Shown: positions 6,564 to 13,448 of the stretch, piece after piece
How the letters are laid out: every line of letters starts with the position of its first letter
How positions within the stretch are numbered: position 1 is the stretch's first letter
Source: a virus
DNA length: 40,008 nt
IMG/VR virus record: IMGVR_UViG_3300024520_000186
Span: 1-40,008 of that record
Reading direction: 5' to 3' (one strand)
Made by a program: the position numbers and the translations under genes
The notes under the pieces: generated by a model
Databases searched by the model: none
Seen by the model: the letters and a program-made list of their open reading frames with translations, nothing else
Told to the model about the DNA's origin: nothing

Positions 6564-6611
6564 GCATAACATGGTTTAGCGGGAGAGTCACCCGCTAAAC
6601 ACAAGTTAATC
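6564..6611 (-). other. attC-like recombination site A (compact)
   Basis: GATTAAC (6611-6605, minus strand) contains the TAA stop of the upstream gene, and GTTATGC (6570-6564) is the matching second box. Between them a perfect 10-bp stem, GTTTAGCGGG with CCCGCTAAAC, encloses a 7-base loop. A second candidate R' box, GTTAGAC, lies at 6558-6552 and would lengthen the site to 60 bases. Confidence 0.65.
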
Positions 6612-6845
6612 TCCGTATGTTTGGGCTGCGCCGCTGCGTTCCCATTCTTCTTTTGTCGTCAATTCGCCCTTACTTATCGAATCGACATCTTGCGTATCTT
6701 GCCATTCCTGACGACTTGCGTTAATACCCTGTCGTACAAAGGTATTGACTAAATAATTAACGCTTCTGTCTCGCAATTGTGCCAACTTTTCCAGAGCCTC
6801 TTTCATCTCTGGTGTAAATCGGCAAGTATGTTGTTTCTTTCCCAT
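6606..6845 (-). CDS. Arc/ribbon-helix-helix-like regulator
   Basis: The 79-residue product starts MGKKQHTCRFTPEMKEAL, seven bases after AAGGTG. An N-terminal strand and two helices (RFTPEMKEALEKLAQLRDRSVNYLVNTF) fit an Arc/CopG-type DNA-binding fold. The C-terminal half is acidic. It is the first gene after terL and the most upstream gene of the array. It could bind one of the operator-like palindromes in the window, but nothing shown here links them. Confidence 0.65.
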   Translation of the reverse strand: MGKKQHTCRFTPEMKEALEKLAQLRDRSVNYLVNTFVRQGINASRQEWQDTQDVDSISKGELTTKEEWERSGAAQTYGD

Positions 6846-6897
6846 GTGAGTCACCTTGACTCATGTTGAATTGTTTGTCAAGAAAATAATATTATTA

Positions 6898-8301
6898 TTA
6901 TTCATTGACTGTGTAATTTCTACTTCCCTGCTCAAAATACATCACCCCGTACCTCGTACAGTCAGGGGCTTCGTCATCTATTTTGTTGACGGCTTCCTTG
7001 ACTTCTGAGCCGTCCCTCACTTGTTTATAATGATATGTCTCAAGCTGACTCTGGGCGATTGGACAACGTGGAGAAACGTACAGCCGCGCCTTGTGCCGTG
7101 CATCTAATTTGAGATGGCGGTTGACGGCCTGTATGCTCAAATCAACGCCCTTGTTCCCGGTTCCGGTTGCGCTCTTTATCGCGGGGATCGTAAATATTGC
7201 CATATCTCCCAGCCCACCTGATTCTAATTCCGCACGGTCTTGCGAGTCATGATCTGCGATTGTTGCCTCAATCGTCAAGAATTTCGGCATGTCTTGTAGG
7301 AGCGTGGATTCGTGGCCTTTCGTCTTGTCGTAAATGATGCGAGCGTGTTCCGCAAGGAGTGTTTCGTTCTGATGGTGTTCATCGTACAACCACAGAACAC
7401 CATCGTCATCCTGAGCCATCCAGAGGCAATAGAAGGGGTGATTGTATCCAAAATCAATGACTCGTATCCGTCGCCACGATGCTGATATAAAAGGCTCCTC
7501 TGTGAGATTATGAACCGATGCATTGAACTCCTTAAAACACGCGCCGGAAAGCGTCGTAAACATGCCATAAAACCGCCTATCAATCTCATCTTTGGTCATC
7601 CTGCCTTTTTGCTTGGCCTTCGCTGAATCGGATATGAACTTATTGTCAAGCAGAGAGACATTCCAACATTCGATGTCGGGGTCTGGTGTGTGGTCTTCCC
7701 GGTTGTCCTTGTTTCTCATGTAGAGCCGTTTATACATCCAATTCTTTCCGAGAATCGGCGTGGCGGAAACAAACACATATCCGTCATTGTCCAGGATGCG
7801 AGAAAGACAGTCGTTAAAAATGCCCTCTGCCTCCGCTGTGATGCGTTGGCCGTCTTCGTCAAGGTGTATCGCCTTGACAGAGTTCGCAGAAAATGAGCCA
7901 GAACCTGACCGCCATGTCTTGTATTCCATCACTGTCCCATCATGCAAGGATACTACCAGGGGGATTCTATTTGACTTTCTCCATTCGATTTTCTTGATTT
8001 CACCAGGGGCAAACAAGAGCTTGTGCCATTCCCAAATAGCTGTCAACTTATCCTCTGTAAGGGCGGCAAACCAAAAGAGGCAACCGGGGAACCTTCGCAT
8101 TAGTGAGAACATCTCAAAGGACACCGTGCCGGTTTTGCCGGATCTGTCCCCTCCGAACAGGGCTTTTATGTGCTTTGTAGACTTGTGGAAGGCTTCAGCT
8201 TGCCAGGATGCTGGCTCGTAGGGGGGGTAAATCAGTTGTGATGGTGGTGGCGTGGAGTGCTCGGAAAGGATGCTTTGAATGCTCATCTTATTCCATATCA
8301 T
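6898..8301 (-). CDS. terL: Terminase large subunit
   Basis: This packaging motor cuts concatemeric DNA and pumps it into the prohead. The ATPase domain shows Walker A GGDRSGKT (residues 50-57), Walker B VKAIHLDED (to about 150) and a coupling motif SATP (about 179-182). The nuclease domain shows VIDFGYNHP (D283), ADHDSQD (350-356) and DDEAPDC near the end, the expected acidic metal ligands. The start at 8301 overlaps the small-subunit stop as ATGA. An ATG 15 bases downstream also has a GGA and is an alternative. It is the last gene of the ParB-glycosyltransferase-terminase operon. The portal gene, expected next, is displaced by the accessory array. Confidence 0.93.
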   Translation of the reverse strand: MIWNKMSIQSILSEHSTPPPSQLIYPPYEPASWQAEAFHKSTKHIKALFGGDRSGKTGTVSFEMFSLMRRFPGCLFWFAALTEDKLTAIWEWHKLLFAPGEIKKIEWRKSNRIPLVVSLHDGTVMEYKTWRSGSGSFSANSVKAIHLDEDGQRITAEAEGIFNDCLSRILDNDGYVFVSATPILGKNWMYKRLYMRNKDNREDHTPDPDIECWNVSLLDNKFISDSAKAKQKGRMTKDEIDRRFYGMFTTLSGACFKEFNASVHNLTEEPFISASWRRIRVIDFGYNHPFYCLWMAQDDDGVLWLYDEHHQNETLLAEHARIIYDKTKGHESTLLQDMPKFLTIEATIADHDSQDRAELESGGLGDMAIFTIPAIKSATGTGNKGVDLSIQAVNRHLKLDARHKARLYVSPRCPIAQSQLETYHYKQVRDGSEVKEAVNKIDDEAPDCTRYGVMYFEQGSRNYTVNE

Positions 8302-8852
8302 TCAGGCTCTTCGGATACTCGCTTTCCCTGCTTTATAAGTTCAATGAGTTCATCACGCCGGAACTCTTGCAAAAACGCAAAGATGACTCGTTTTATCTCA
8401 TCTGTGATTGACTTCTTCCCTGCTAACTTCTTAAACTGCGTGGCGACAATCATGTTGAGAGCCGCCTCTGTTACGCTCTGTCTATTCAGCATAAGCTCCA
8501 CAGCCCACTTTGACGCGCCGGTCTGCGTAACGCTCTTTAATTCAAGCTTCCCGGTCTCTGCGTTGACAAGAGAGAGTTTTTTGAAAGAACCGTGCGTCAA
8601 GTTCTGTTCAACCGCGTCCATTGCTTTCTGAATGAGATCCGCCCGTCGCGTGGGGTCGCTCTGCGTTTTGATGTGTTTCAGTTCGGCATGAAAATCAGGA
8701 TGCTGTTCGAGGTATGCGAAAAAAGAGCTTGCGTGTTTATAGGTTGTGAGTAACCAAGCATCAGTCAACGTGCCGGTCGCCTGTACGAACCCCTTGACAG
8801 CGTGCCGCATCTCTTCGTTATCCAGTGCTGAAGCTTTCTTTTTCCGTGGCAT
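8298..8852 (-). CDS. Probable terminase small subunit
   Basis: The 184-residue protein (MPRKKKASALDNEEMRHAV) lies directly upstream of terL with a 4-base overlap, where the DNA-recognition subunit is expected. It is largely helical, with a basic N-terminus and C-terminal helices (FLQEFRRDELIELIKQGK) suited to oligomerisation. Sequence alone does not identify the family firmly. The ribosome-binding site is TGGAG, eleven bases upstream. Confidence 0.7.
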   Translation of the reverse strand: MPRKKKASALDNEEMRHAVKGFVQATGTLTDAWLLTTYKHASSFFAYLEQHPDFHAELKHIKTQSDPTRRADLIQKAMDAVEQNLTHGSFKKLSLVNAETGKLELKSVTQTGASKWAVELMLNRQSVTEAALNMIVATQFKKLAGKKSITDEIKRVIFAFLQEFRRDELIELIKQGKRVSEEPE

Positions 8853-8893
8853 ACCGTTCTAAACTCCATTTACTACATTAAAAGGCGAAACTA

Positions 8894-9736
8894 TTATTTT
8901 TTATGCTTTTCATGTAGGATAACCGGAACCGCATTTTTCCATGTAATTTGATGGTGTAATCGCCTATGATGGCTAATCATCATTTTGACTTTAACACAAG
9001 AAGGGGCGTACATTACCGTATAAAAACTCTTAATATATGTTCCTGAATTTTTATAAATGTCTGTCATTCCTCCGTCGGAATGCTGTGTCGTTTTTTGTAT
9101 AATGGATACGTTTGGAACAGTAAAAAATTGCCAGCCTTTTGCCCCTAAAGAAATGTATGTGTTGACATCTTCATTTATTCTACCTGTGAAAGTAAACGCT
9201 CTCTCTATACAACAAAAAAATGTATTCATGCATTTCCGGCGGCGATAGCCCTTAACCATGCTACTTTCATGCGCTCCGATAAAGTCGCCATTTTGTGCAA
9301 TTGCAATTGAGTCGGATATAGTCTGTTTGTAATACTTGAATAAAGCAGAGAAAATTAAACCAATATTCTTTATTGGTTTCTCCATGTATTCCATTCTATC
9401 GTTAAATTTATACACAAATGACGTATAATCATCATCTAATTCGATAAAGTATTCAAACCCCAAATCTTTAGCAATTTGAAAACAAGCGTTCCTGGCGTAA
9501 ACAATCGTTCTTCTATCTCCAAAGTTATCACCTTCGTCAAATGTCTTTGCAATAGCCGATTTGTCGAACATGATGACCTCATCACCATAGTTCTCGTAAT
9601 ACTTGTCAGCGGTTTCGTCTTCATTGTCAATGATGACGAATATCTGGCCTGTGTATCCTTGCTTGCGTAGTGTTTTGTACGTTATGACGTTATCAGGACG
9701 GCCATGCGTTAAAATGAAGACACAGAAATCATTCAT
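8894..9736 (-). CDS. GT-A glycosyltransferase, TET/JBP-associated type (TAGT-like)
   Basis: The 280-residue protein opens with a GT-A nucleotide-sugar fold (FVIIDNEDETADKYYENYG) and has the metal-binding ELDDDYTSF (DDD at 101-103). The segment FGDRRTIVYARNACFQIAK and the overall pattern resemble the phage TAGT family, which is thought to glycosylate oxidised pyrimidines in DNA. It overlaps the ParB gene by 8 bases and precedes the terminase genes, the same neighbourhood reported for TAGT. No TET/JBP dioxygenase or pyrimidine hydroxymethylase was recognised in the window. The acceptor, which may be modified DNA made by the host or something else, is therefore unknown. Confidence 0.75.
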   Translation of the reverse strand: MNDFCVFILTHGRPDNVITYKTLRKQGYTGQIFVIIDNEDETADKYYENYGDEVIMFDKSAIAKTFDEGDNFGDRRTIVYARNACFQIAKDLGFEYFIELDDDYTSFVYKFNDRMEYMEKPIKNIGLIFSALFKYYKQTISDSIAIAQNGDFIGAHESSMVKGYRRRKCMNTFFCCIERAFTFTGRINEDVNTYISLGAKGWQFFTVPNVSIIQKTTQHSDGGMTDIYKNSGTYIKSFYTVMYAPSCVKVKMMISHHRRLHHQITWKNAVPVILHEKHKK

Positions 9737-10499
9737 CTGGATACTCCTCTAAATACTGCGCTGCGATTTCTTCTGATAACTTTACATATCCTTGTTCTAT
9801 CGCCTGCTCAAAGTCAATTATAATGAGAGCAGACTTCTCCATTAACGCCTGAACAGGCTTTGGAGAGTTTGAGTAATAATCAGCGATCTTCTGATAATCG
9901 AATACTGTGTGCCTTTTAGCAGCTTCGATAAGAAAAGCCTTTTCCGCCTCTGGAATGTCTGCCTGTTGTATTTCTTCCATGAGTTCAAGACTTTTGGTCA
10001 TGTCGAAAAGTTCTGTGATTCCAGGCTTTTCGTTTTTAGGCTCATAGACAGGAGCCTTTATTTTCTTAGTGTATGTGTCGTCATGGTCACCGTCTTCCTC
10101 TTCTTCCCCCGGCATGGACGTGTCAATGCTTTCCAACCATCCCGGCGTCACACCGGGAATGTCGTCAATATTTGGCAGGCTTGCAAGGAGTTCGTACAGC
10201 TTTGTGGTGTCTGGCAGTGCCATCGCAGGCAGGGAGTTATCGGCTATCAACAACGCTCTCTGCTCATCTTCCGTCAGGCCGTCCATCACAACAGCCTCTA
10301 TGTGTGTCCATCCCTTACGTTTAGCCGCTTCGACTAAACCGTGCCCGGCTAAAATGACACCATTCGACACGACAATATTCTTGAACTGCTCAAACTTTTC
10401 GAGACTCTCGCCCAGTGCGTCAAGCTGTTCATTCAAGTGCTGATTGTAGTTATCAGGATGCGCTCTGAGCGTGCCTATCTCTATTCGTGTCAATTCCAT
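9729..10499 (-). CDS. ParB-like nuclease-domain protein
   Basis: The 256-residue protein begins with a ParB/Srx domain: MELTRIEIGTLRAHPDNYN, LDALGESLEKFEQFKNIVV, GVILAGHGLVEAAKRKGW and a DEQRALLIADN box. An acidic linker (GEEEEDGDHDD) follows, and then a helical C-terminal domain. Such proteins sit next to terminase and DNA-modifying glycosyltransferases in several phages, possibly to recognise or process modified DNA. It is the first gene after a consensus promoter, with a GAGGG ribosome-binding site. Classical chromosome partition is not implied, since there is no ParA. Confidence 0.85.
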   Translation of the reverse strand: MELTRIEIGTLRAHPDNYNQHLNEQLDALGESLEKFEQFKNIVVSNGVILAGHGLVEAAKRKGWTHIEAVVMDGLTEDEQRALLIADNSLPAMALPDTTKLYELLASLPNIDDIPGVTPGWLESIDTSMPGEEEEDGDHDDTYTKKIKAPVYEPKNEKPGITELFDMTKSLELMEEIQQADIPEAEKAFLIEAAKRHTVFDYQKIADYYSNSPKPVQALMEKSALIIIDFEQAIEQGYVKLSEEIAAQYLEEYPDE

Positions 10500-10519
10500 A
10501 AGTTACCCTCTTAAAAGAC

Positions 10520-10548
10520 AATATACGTCCTTGTGTGCGTTCTGTCAA
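10520..10548 (-). promoter_or_regulatory. Consensus promoter of the ParB-glycosyltransferase-terminase operon
   Basis: TTGACA (10548-10543), a 17-base spacer and TATATT (10525-10520) lie on the minus strand, between the stop of the 10552 gene and the ParB start. The predicted transcript starts near 10513, so the leader is very short. Confidence 0.75.
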
Positions 10549-10551
10549 TGT

Positions 10552-10797
10552 TTACAATCCATACTTGCCAGGCTCGAACGCTAAACCCGCATCTTGTGAC
10601 GTTTTTTCAGACTCAGGTTCAATTCTTATGTTTCTTGACTGTCCGACGTTATCCAGCAACCAACGCAGGGCGGCAATTTGTCCACCCTGCTGATACATTA
10701 TCCCCTCAAATATTTTCCATCTGCGAACATCGGCAGGAAGGTTCTTTCGGAGCCCACCCTTGATCATATTGTACGCATGGTATCCTTTTACGCTCAT
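10552..10797 (-). CDS. Small protein coupled to the ParM-like gene, possible adaptor
   Basis: The 81-residue product (MSVKGYHAYNMIKGGLRKN) starts within the stop of the ParM-like gene (ATGA overlap). It has a basic N-terminal half and a helix LPADVRRWKIFEGIMYQQGG. In plasmids the gene after parM usually encodes the DNA-binding adaptor ParR, so that role is possible. I see no clear ribbon-helix-helix signature to prove it. Confidence 0.55.
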   Translation of the reverse strand: MSVKGYHAYNMIKGGLRKNLPADVRRWKIFEGIMYQQGGQIAALRWLLDNVGQSRNIRIEPESEKTSQDAGLAFEPGKYGL

Positions 10798-11879
10798 AAT
10801 TTCGCCTCTTTCAGGAACTGATAAGAATGATATTTTTGCAGGCCATGAAGAACGGAGAACCTCGCTGTGTCCTTCGCGCCCGTCTCGTCTGTCGCTAATT
10901 CAATTCGTTGACAGATACCGTCAAACATATCGAAAATAACCTGATGGTCATGCAACAATACGCCGCCCGCCAATATGACGGAACCCCTGTCATCGGTATC
11001 GAAACCGATTTTTGCCAGATACCTTGAGATCTCAGATCTAAACTTTTCTTGCCCGAAATACATAGCTGTCATCTCGCCCAGGATAGGCATGAAATCGAAG
11101 TGTTTACCCTTGTAAGTATAGTCACCTTCCCGCATGATTTTGAGTAATTGAACCTGGTTTAAATTGCGCCCCGTGCATTCGTAGACCACACGCGCAAGTT
11201 CTTCTTGAATTTCCAGGAAACCGAAGAAGACACTATGCGTTTCAAGCGTGGCAAAACTCCCTTTAAATAGGCAAAACTCCGCGCTGTTAGTGCCAAAACA
11301 TCCGATAAGAACTTGCCCATCCGAACACATGCGATCCGCCCCTGATGCCGTCAGCCTATGCCCTTCCCACCGGAAAAGAGCATGATACGTGACCGCCGCA
11401 CCTTGCTCAATCGCCTCAACTGATGTGAACGTGACCATTCTCGCCTTGTGTCTGTCGATACAAATTGAATCCATCATGAGCCAGTCTCTAATGTCCTTAA
11501 TTTGGCTGATATGTTGCGCCGGTAGAGCCAGAGCCAGGGAGACGTTGACATGTTCTGAACATCCAATTGTATCCAGCACTCTTGCGACCGCGAACAACAG
11601 CCCCAACCGAAACTGGTTTGTCAGGTACGTTTCGGAGTCCCTCGTAATGGGGGATGGGTTGAAATCCTGAACCTGCTCGCCTACTAAACCGGCATACTCT
11701 GCCGGGGATGATATTGACCAGGAATCCAAACCTAAGAAAGGGGATTGTGACGGATAAAATAACGCCGGAAATATGAACTCTTGAATATTGCCAAAACTCG
11801 TAAAAAAGCTTATCTTCCATTCGCTCGTTCCGGGATCGCCTTGCATGTAAATTGTTGGGTTCTCGATACTCGTTGTCAT
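10794..11879 (-). CDS. ParM/StbA-like actin-fold ATPase
   Basis: The 361-residue protein has an actin/Hsp70-type layout. The phosphate-1 region is GDPGTSEWKI, followed by a strand and FPALFYPS. NVSLALALPAQHI resembles the region where ParM relatives read GLP. A late VILAGGVLLHDH stands where ParM has its GGGA adenosine motif. Several of these motifs are divergent, so the assignment is moderate. The start at 11879 was chosen because it follows AGGAGAAACC. A longer frame from 11906 overlaps that signal. It may polymerise to move phage DNA or position replication in the cell. Repeats upstream could be its centromere. Confidence 0.6.
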   Translation of the reverse strand: MTTSIENPTIYMQGDPGTSEWKISFFTSFGNIQEFIFPALFYPSQSPFLGLDSWSISSPAEYAGLVGEQVQDFNPSPITRDSETYLTNQFRLGLLFAVARVLDTIGCSEHVNVSLALALPAQHISQIKDIRDWLMMDSICIDRHKARMVTFTSVEAIEQGAAVTYHALFRWEGHRLTASGADRMCSDGQVLIGCFGTNSAEFCLFKGSFATLETHSVFFGFLEIQEELARVVYECTGRNLNQVQLLKIMREGDYTYKGKHFDFMPILGEMTAMYFGQEKFRSEISRYLAKIGFDTDDRGSVILAGGVLLHDHQVIFDMFDGICQRIELATDETGAKDTARFSVLHGLQKYHSYQFLKEAKL

Positions 11880-11904
11880 TGTGGTTTCTCCTGTTGGTGC
11901 GTTC

Positions 11905-11993
11905 ATGGTGACGTGATAGGGCTAAGATGTCACCATTTATTATGAAAATAAGATGCTGTGGTGTTACGTTGTCCCCACCATGACCCCACCATG
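11905..11993. repeat. Inverted and direct repeats upstream of the ParM-like gene (centromere or operator candidate)
   Basis: ATGGTGAC (11905-11912) and GTCACCAT (11929-11936) form an 8-bp inverted repeat with 16 bases between. A direct repeat CCCCACCATG occurs at 11973-11982 and 11984-11993, an 11-base period. All share the CACCAT/ATGGTG core. ParM systems place their ParR-binding iterons (parC) just upstream of parM. Confidence 0.5.
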
Positions 11994-12031
11994 TCACTAT
12001 GTCAAGTTATTTTATCGGATATTGTGGTTCA

Positions 12032-12058
12032 GCCTGCCGTGATGCGAAGACGGCAGGC
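12032..12058. terminator. Strong GC hairpin between the replication operon and the ParM-like gene
   Basis: GCCTGCCGT and ACGGCAGGC form a perfect 9-bp stem with a 9-base loop. There is no U-tract on either strand, so it may stabilise or process RNA rather than terminate. It lies after the last gene of the 16900-12131 operon. Confidence 0.45.
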
Positions 12059-12130
12059 CATACATCATAACTTTAGCCGGGGATTCCTCTATTGATTAGT
12101 TTAGAATCACCTTGTAAGCACTTCTCTATT

Positions 12131-12538
12131 CTACCTGTGGGCATCACCTCCAAAGTATTTCTTGATCATGTTGTCATGGTGTTCTCTAATACTCCTTTCC
12201 ATTCTGGCTGTCTTCTTCACGGGCTTGACTGCAAACCACCTGCGGAGAAGTCCTTCTTCGTTGGCTTTTCGCTTGATCTCATTCCGAGAACGACCAAAGA
12301 ACTTTTCCATAAATTCTAAAGTGTCAAACGCATACCGAATATGTAATTGACAGAGATGATATTCCGACCAATTCTTTTTATATTCTCGTTTTATGCCCAG
12401 AGATTTTCGGCAGTGTTCGCCGATGGCTCTCCATTCTCTGCCAAGACGTGCTACTATTTTTTCAGGGTCGCCTCTTGGAAATTCGAGTTTAAGATACTCA
12501 TCTTCCCAGGCGGCATACAGGTTTGTTCTATTTGCCAC
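12131..12538 (-). CDS. Hypothetical helix-turn-helix-like protein
   Basis: The 135-residue protein (MANRTNLYAAWEDEYLKLE) has an N-terminal segment with the look of a homeodomain/SANT-type helix-turn-helix (WEDEYLKLEF to RLGREWRAIGEHCRKSLG). A second, similar segment follows (LEFMEKFFGRSRNEIKRKANEEG), so two tandem HTH units are possible. It overlaps the 12528 gene by 11 bases and ends the replication operon. It is a candidate transcription regulator with no recognised target. Confidence 0.6.
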   Translation of the reverse strand: MANRTNLYAAWEDEYLKLEFPRGDPEKIVARLGREWRAIGEHCRKSLGIKREYKKNWSEYHLCQLHIRYAFDTLEFMEKFFGRSRNEIKRKANEEGLLRRWFAVKPVKKTARMERSIREHHDNMIKKYFGGDAHR

Positions 12539-12728
12539 TCTTCCCTCCTATCTTTACTGACATGTGACCCCATGTTTGGGGGTCGTACAACCCAGCAAGT
12601 GCATGTATGTGAGCAGTCAATTCGCTTTTTCCGTCCTGTCGGTTCCTGGTGTACTCTGAAATATACCGTTGTCTTTCGAGCCATTTGAGATAACCAGGTA
12701 TAACTATGTCTGCTGTCTTTTTCGGCAT
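12528..12728 (-). CDS. Small basic hypothetical protein
   Basis: The 66-residue product (MPKKTADIVIPGYLKWLER) follows AGGAGAAAATAACC. It is basic and helical and ends KIGGKSGK. No family was recognised. It lies between the HNH gene and the HTH-like gene in a tightly packed operon. Confidence 0.6.
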   Translation of the reverse strand: MPKKTADIVIPGYLKWLERQRYISEYTRNRQDGKSELTAHIHALAGLYDPQTWGHMSVKIGGKSGK

Positions 12729-12730
12729 GG

Positions 12731-13051
12731 TTATTTTCTCCTATAGCCTCCGCCGGGTTGCTCCACAAAATCACAGAGTTCCGGGCGTGTGTTCGTTTGT
12801 ATTTTAGTGTCTTCGTGGAATCTCGAATGACACCGTTTGCAAAGTGTCACGCAGTCCTTTGTCTCTCTGGCAAATTCTGCCTTGTGCGCGTAGCTTCGAT
12901 GATGTGCTTGTTTGCCTACCCGATTGCATAGGACACACCTCCCACCATCTCGAAGCAGTACAGCAGACCTGACGCGATCCCAGTGTGCTGTTCGGAGATA
13001 TTTGGAATATGATAGTAGAAATAATTCATCTTGTGTTAATTCTTGTTTCAT
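12731..13051 (-). CDS. HNH-domain protein (nuclease)
   Basis: The 106-residue protein carries an HNH fold in residues about 30-80: RDGGRCVLCNRVG, the catalytic AHHRSYAH, then TLCKRCHSRFHED, with the two CxxC pairs that bind structural zinc. Phage HNH proteins often nick DNA near packaging or replication sites. This one is in the replication operon rather than beside terminase, so a role in replication or host DNA degradation is possible. It overlaps the next gene upstream by 4 bases. Confidence 0.85.
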   Translation of the reverse strand: MKQELTQDELFLLSYSKYLRTAHWDRVRSAVLLRDGGRCVLCNRVGKQAHHRSYAHKAEFARETKDCVTLCKRCHSRFHEDTKIQTNTRPELCDFVEQPGGGYRRK

Positions 13052-13254
13052 GATACTTTAACCATGTTGTGAAGATTTATGAAATAACGGGGGAAACTCG
13101 TTCCCATCCACCGCCTTTTTTCATGGCTGAATACGTCTATTAACATATACTCTTCTCCGTTCTCATTTTCCATGCACGGTTCAATTACCTTGATTATTGC
13201 CTTTGATCCGGCAGCGTAATCAATATAGATTTCGTCTTTTTTGAATTTTGTCAT
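13048..13254 (-). CDS. Small hypothetical protein, SH3-like beta content
   Basis: The 68-residue product starts MTKFKKDEIYIDYAAGSKA after CAGGAG. An ATG-rich upstream extension lacks a ribosome-binding site. Alternating strands (KAIIKVIEPCMENENGEEYMLIDVF) suggest a small beta-barrel. No family was recognised. It overlaps both neighbours by 4 bases. Confidence 0.65.
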   Translation of the reverse strand: MTKFKKDEIYIDYAAGSKAIIKVIEPCMENENGEEYMLIDVFSHEKRRWMGTSFPRYFINLHNMVKVS

Positions 13255-13448
13255 AGTTTCTCCTGCCATTTCTCTTTAAGCTTTTTCCGGCCTGTCCTAT
13301 TTTTGAGACTCTTGAGTGTGACGATAACGCTTTTAAGGTATAGCGTCAACGCCCTTGCCTCAACCATCGAAAGGGTAGCGTAAGAAAGTTTATGGAGTTC
13401 TCCAATAAGTCTGTCCCTTGTGAGTTTTGGTGGTCTTTTAGAGTTCAT
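13251..13448 (-). CDS. Small basic helical protein
   Basis: The 65-residue protein (MNSKRPPKLTRDRLIGELH) is strongly basic, ending KNRTGRKKLKEKWQEKL, and is mostly helical. It could bind nucleic acid. It overlaps the replication initiator gene by 4 bases and the 13048 gene by 4 bases. No family was recognised. Confidence 0.6.
   Translation of the reverse strand: MNSKRPPKLTRDRLIGELHKLSYATLSMVEARALTLYLKSVIVTLKSLKNRTGRKKLKEKWQEKL

Noticed and set aside
6859-6885. Promoter for the 6606 gene (TTGACA on the minus strand)
   Set aside because: A good -35 is present but no acceptable -10 lies 16-18 bases downstream.
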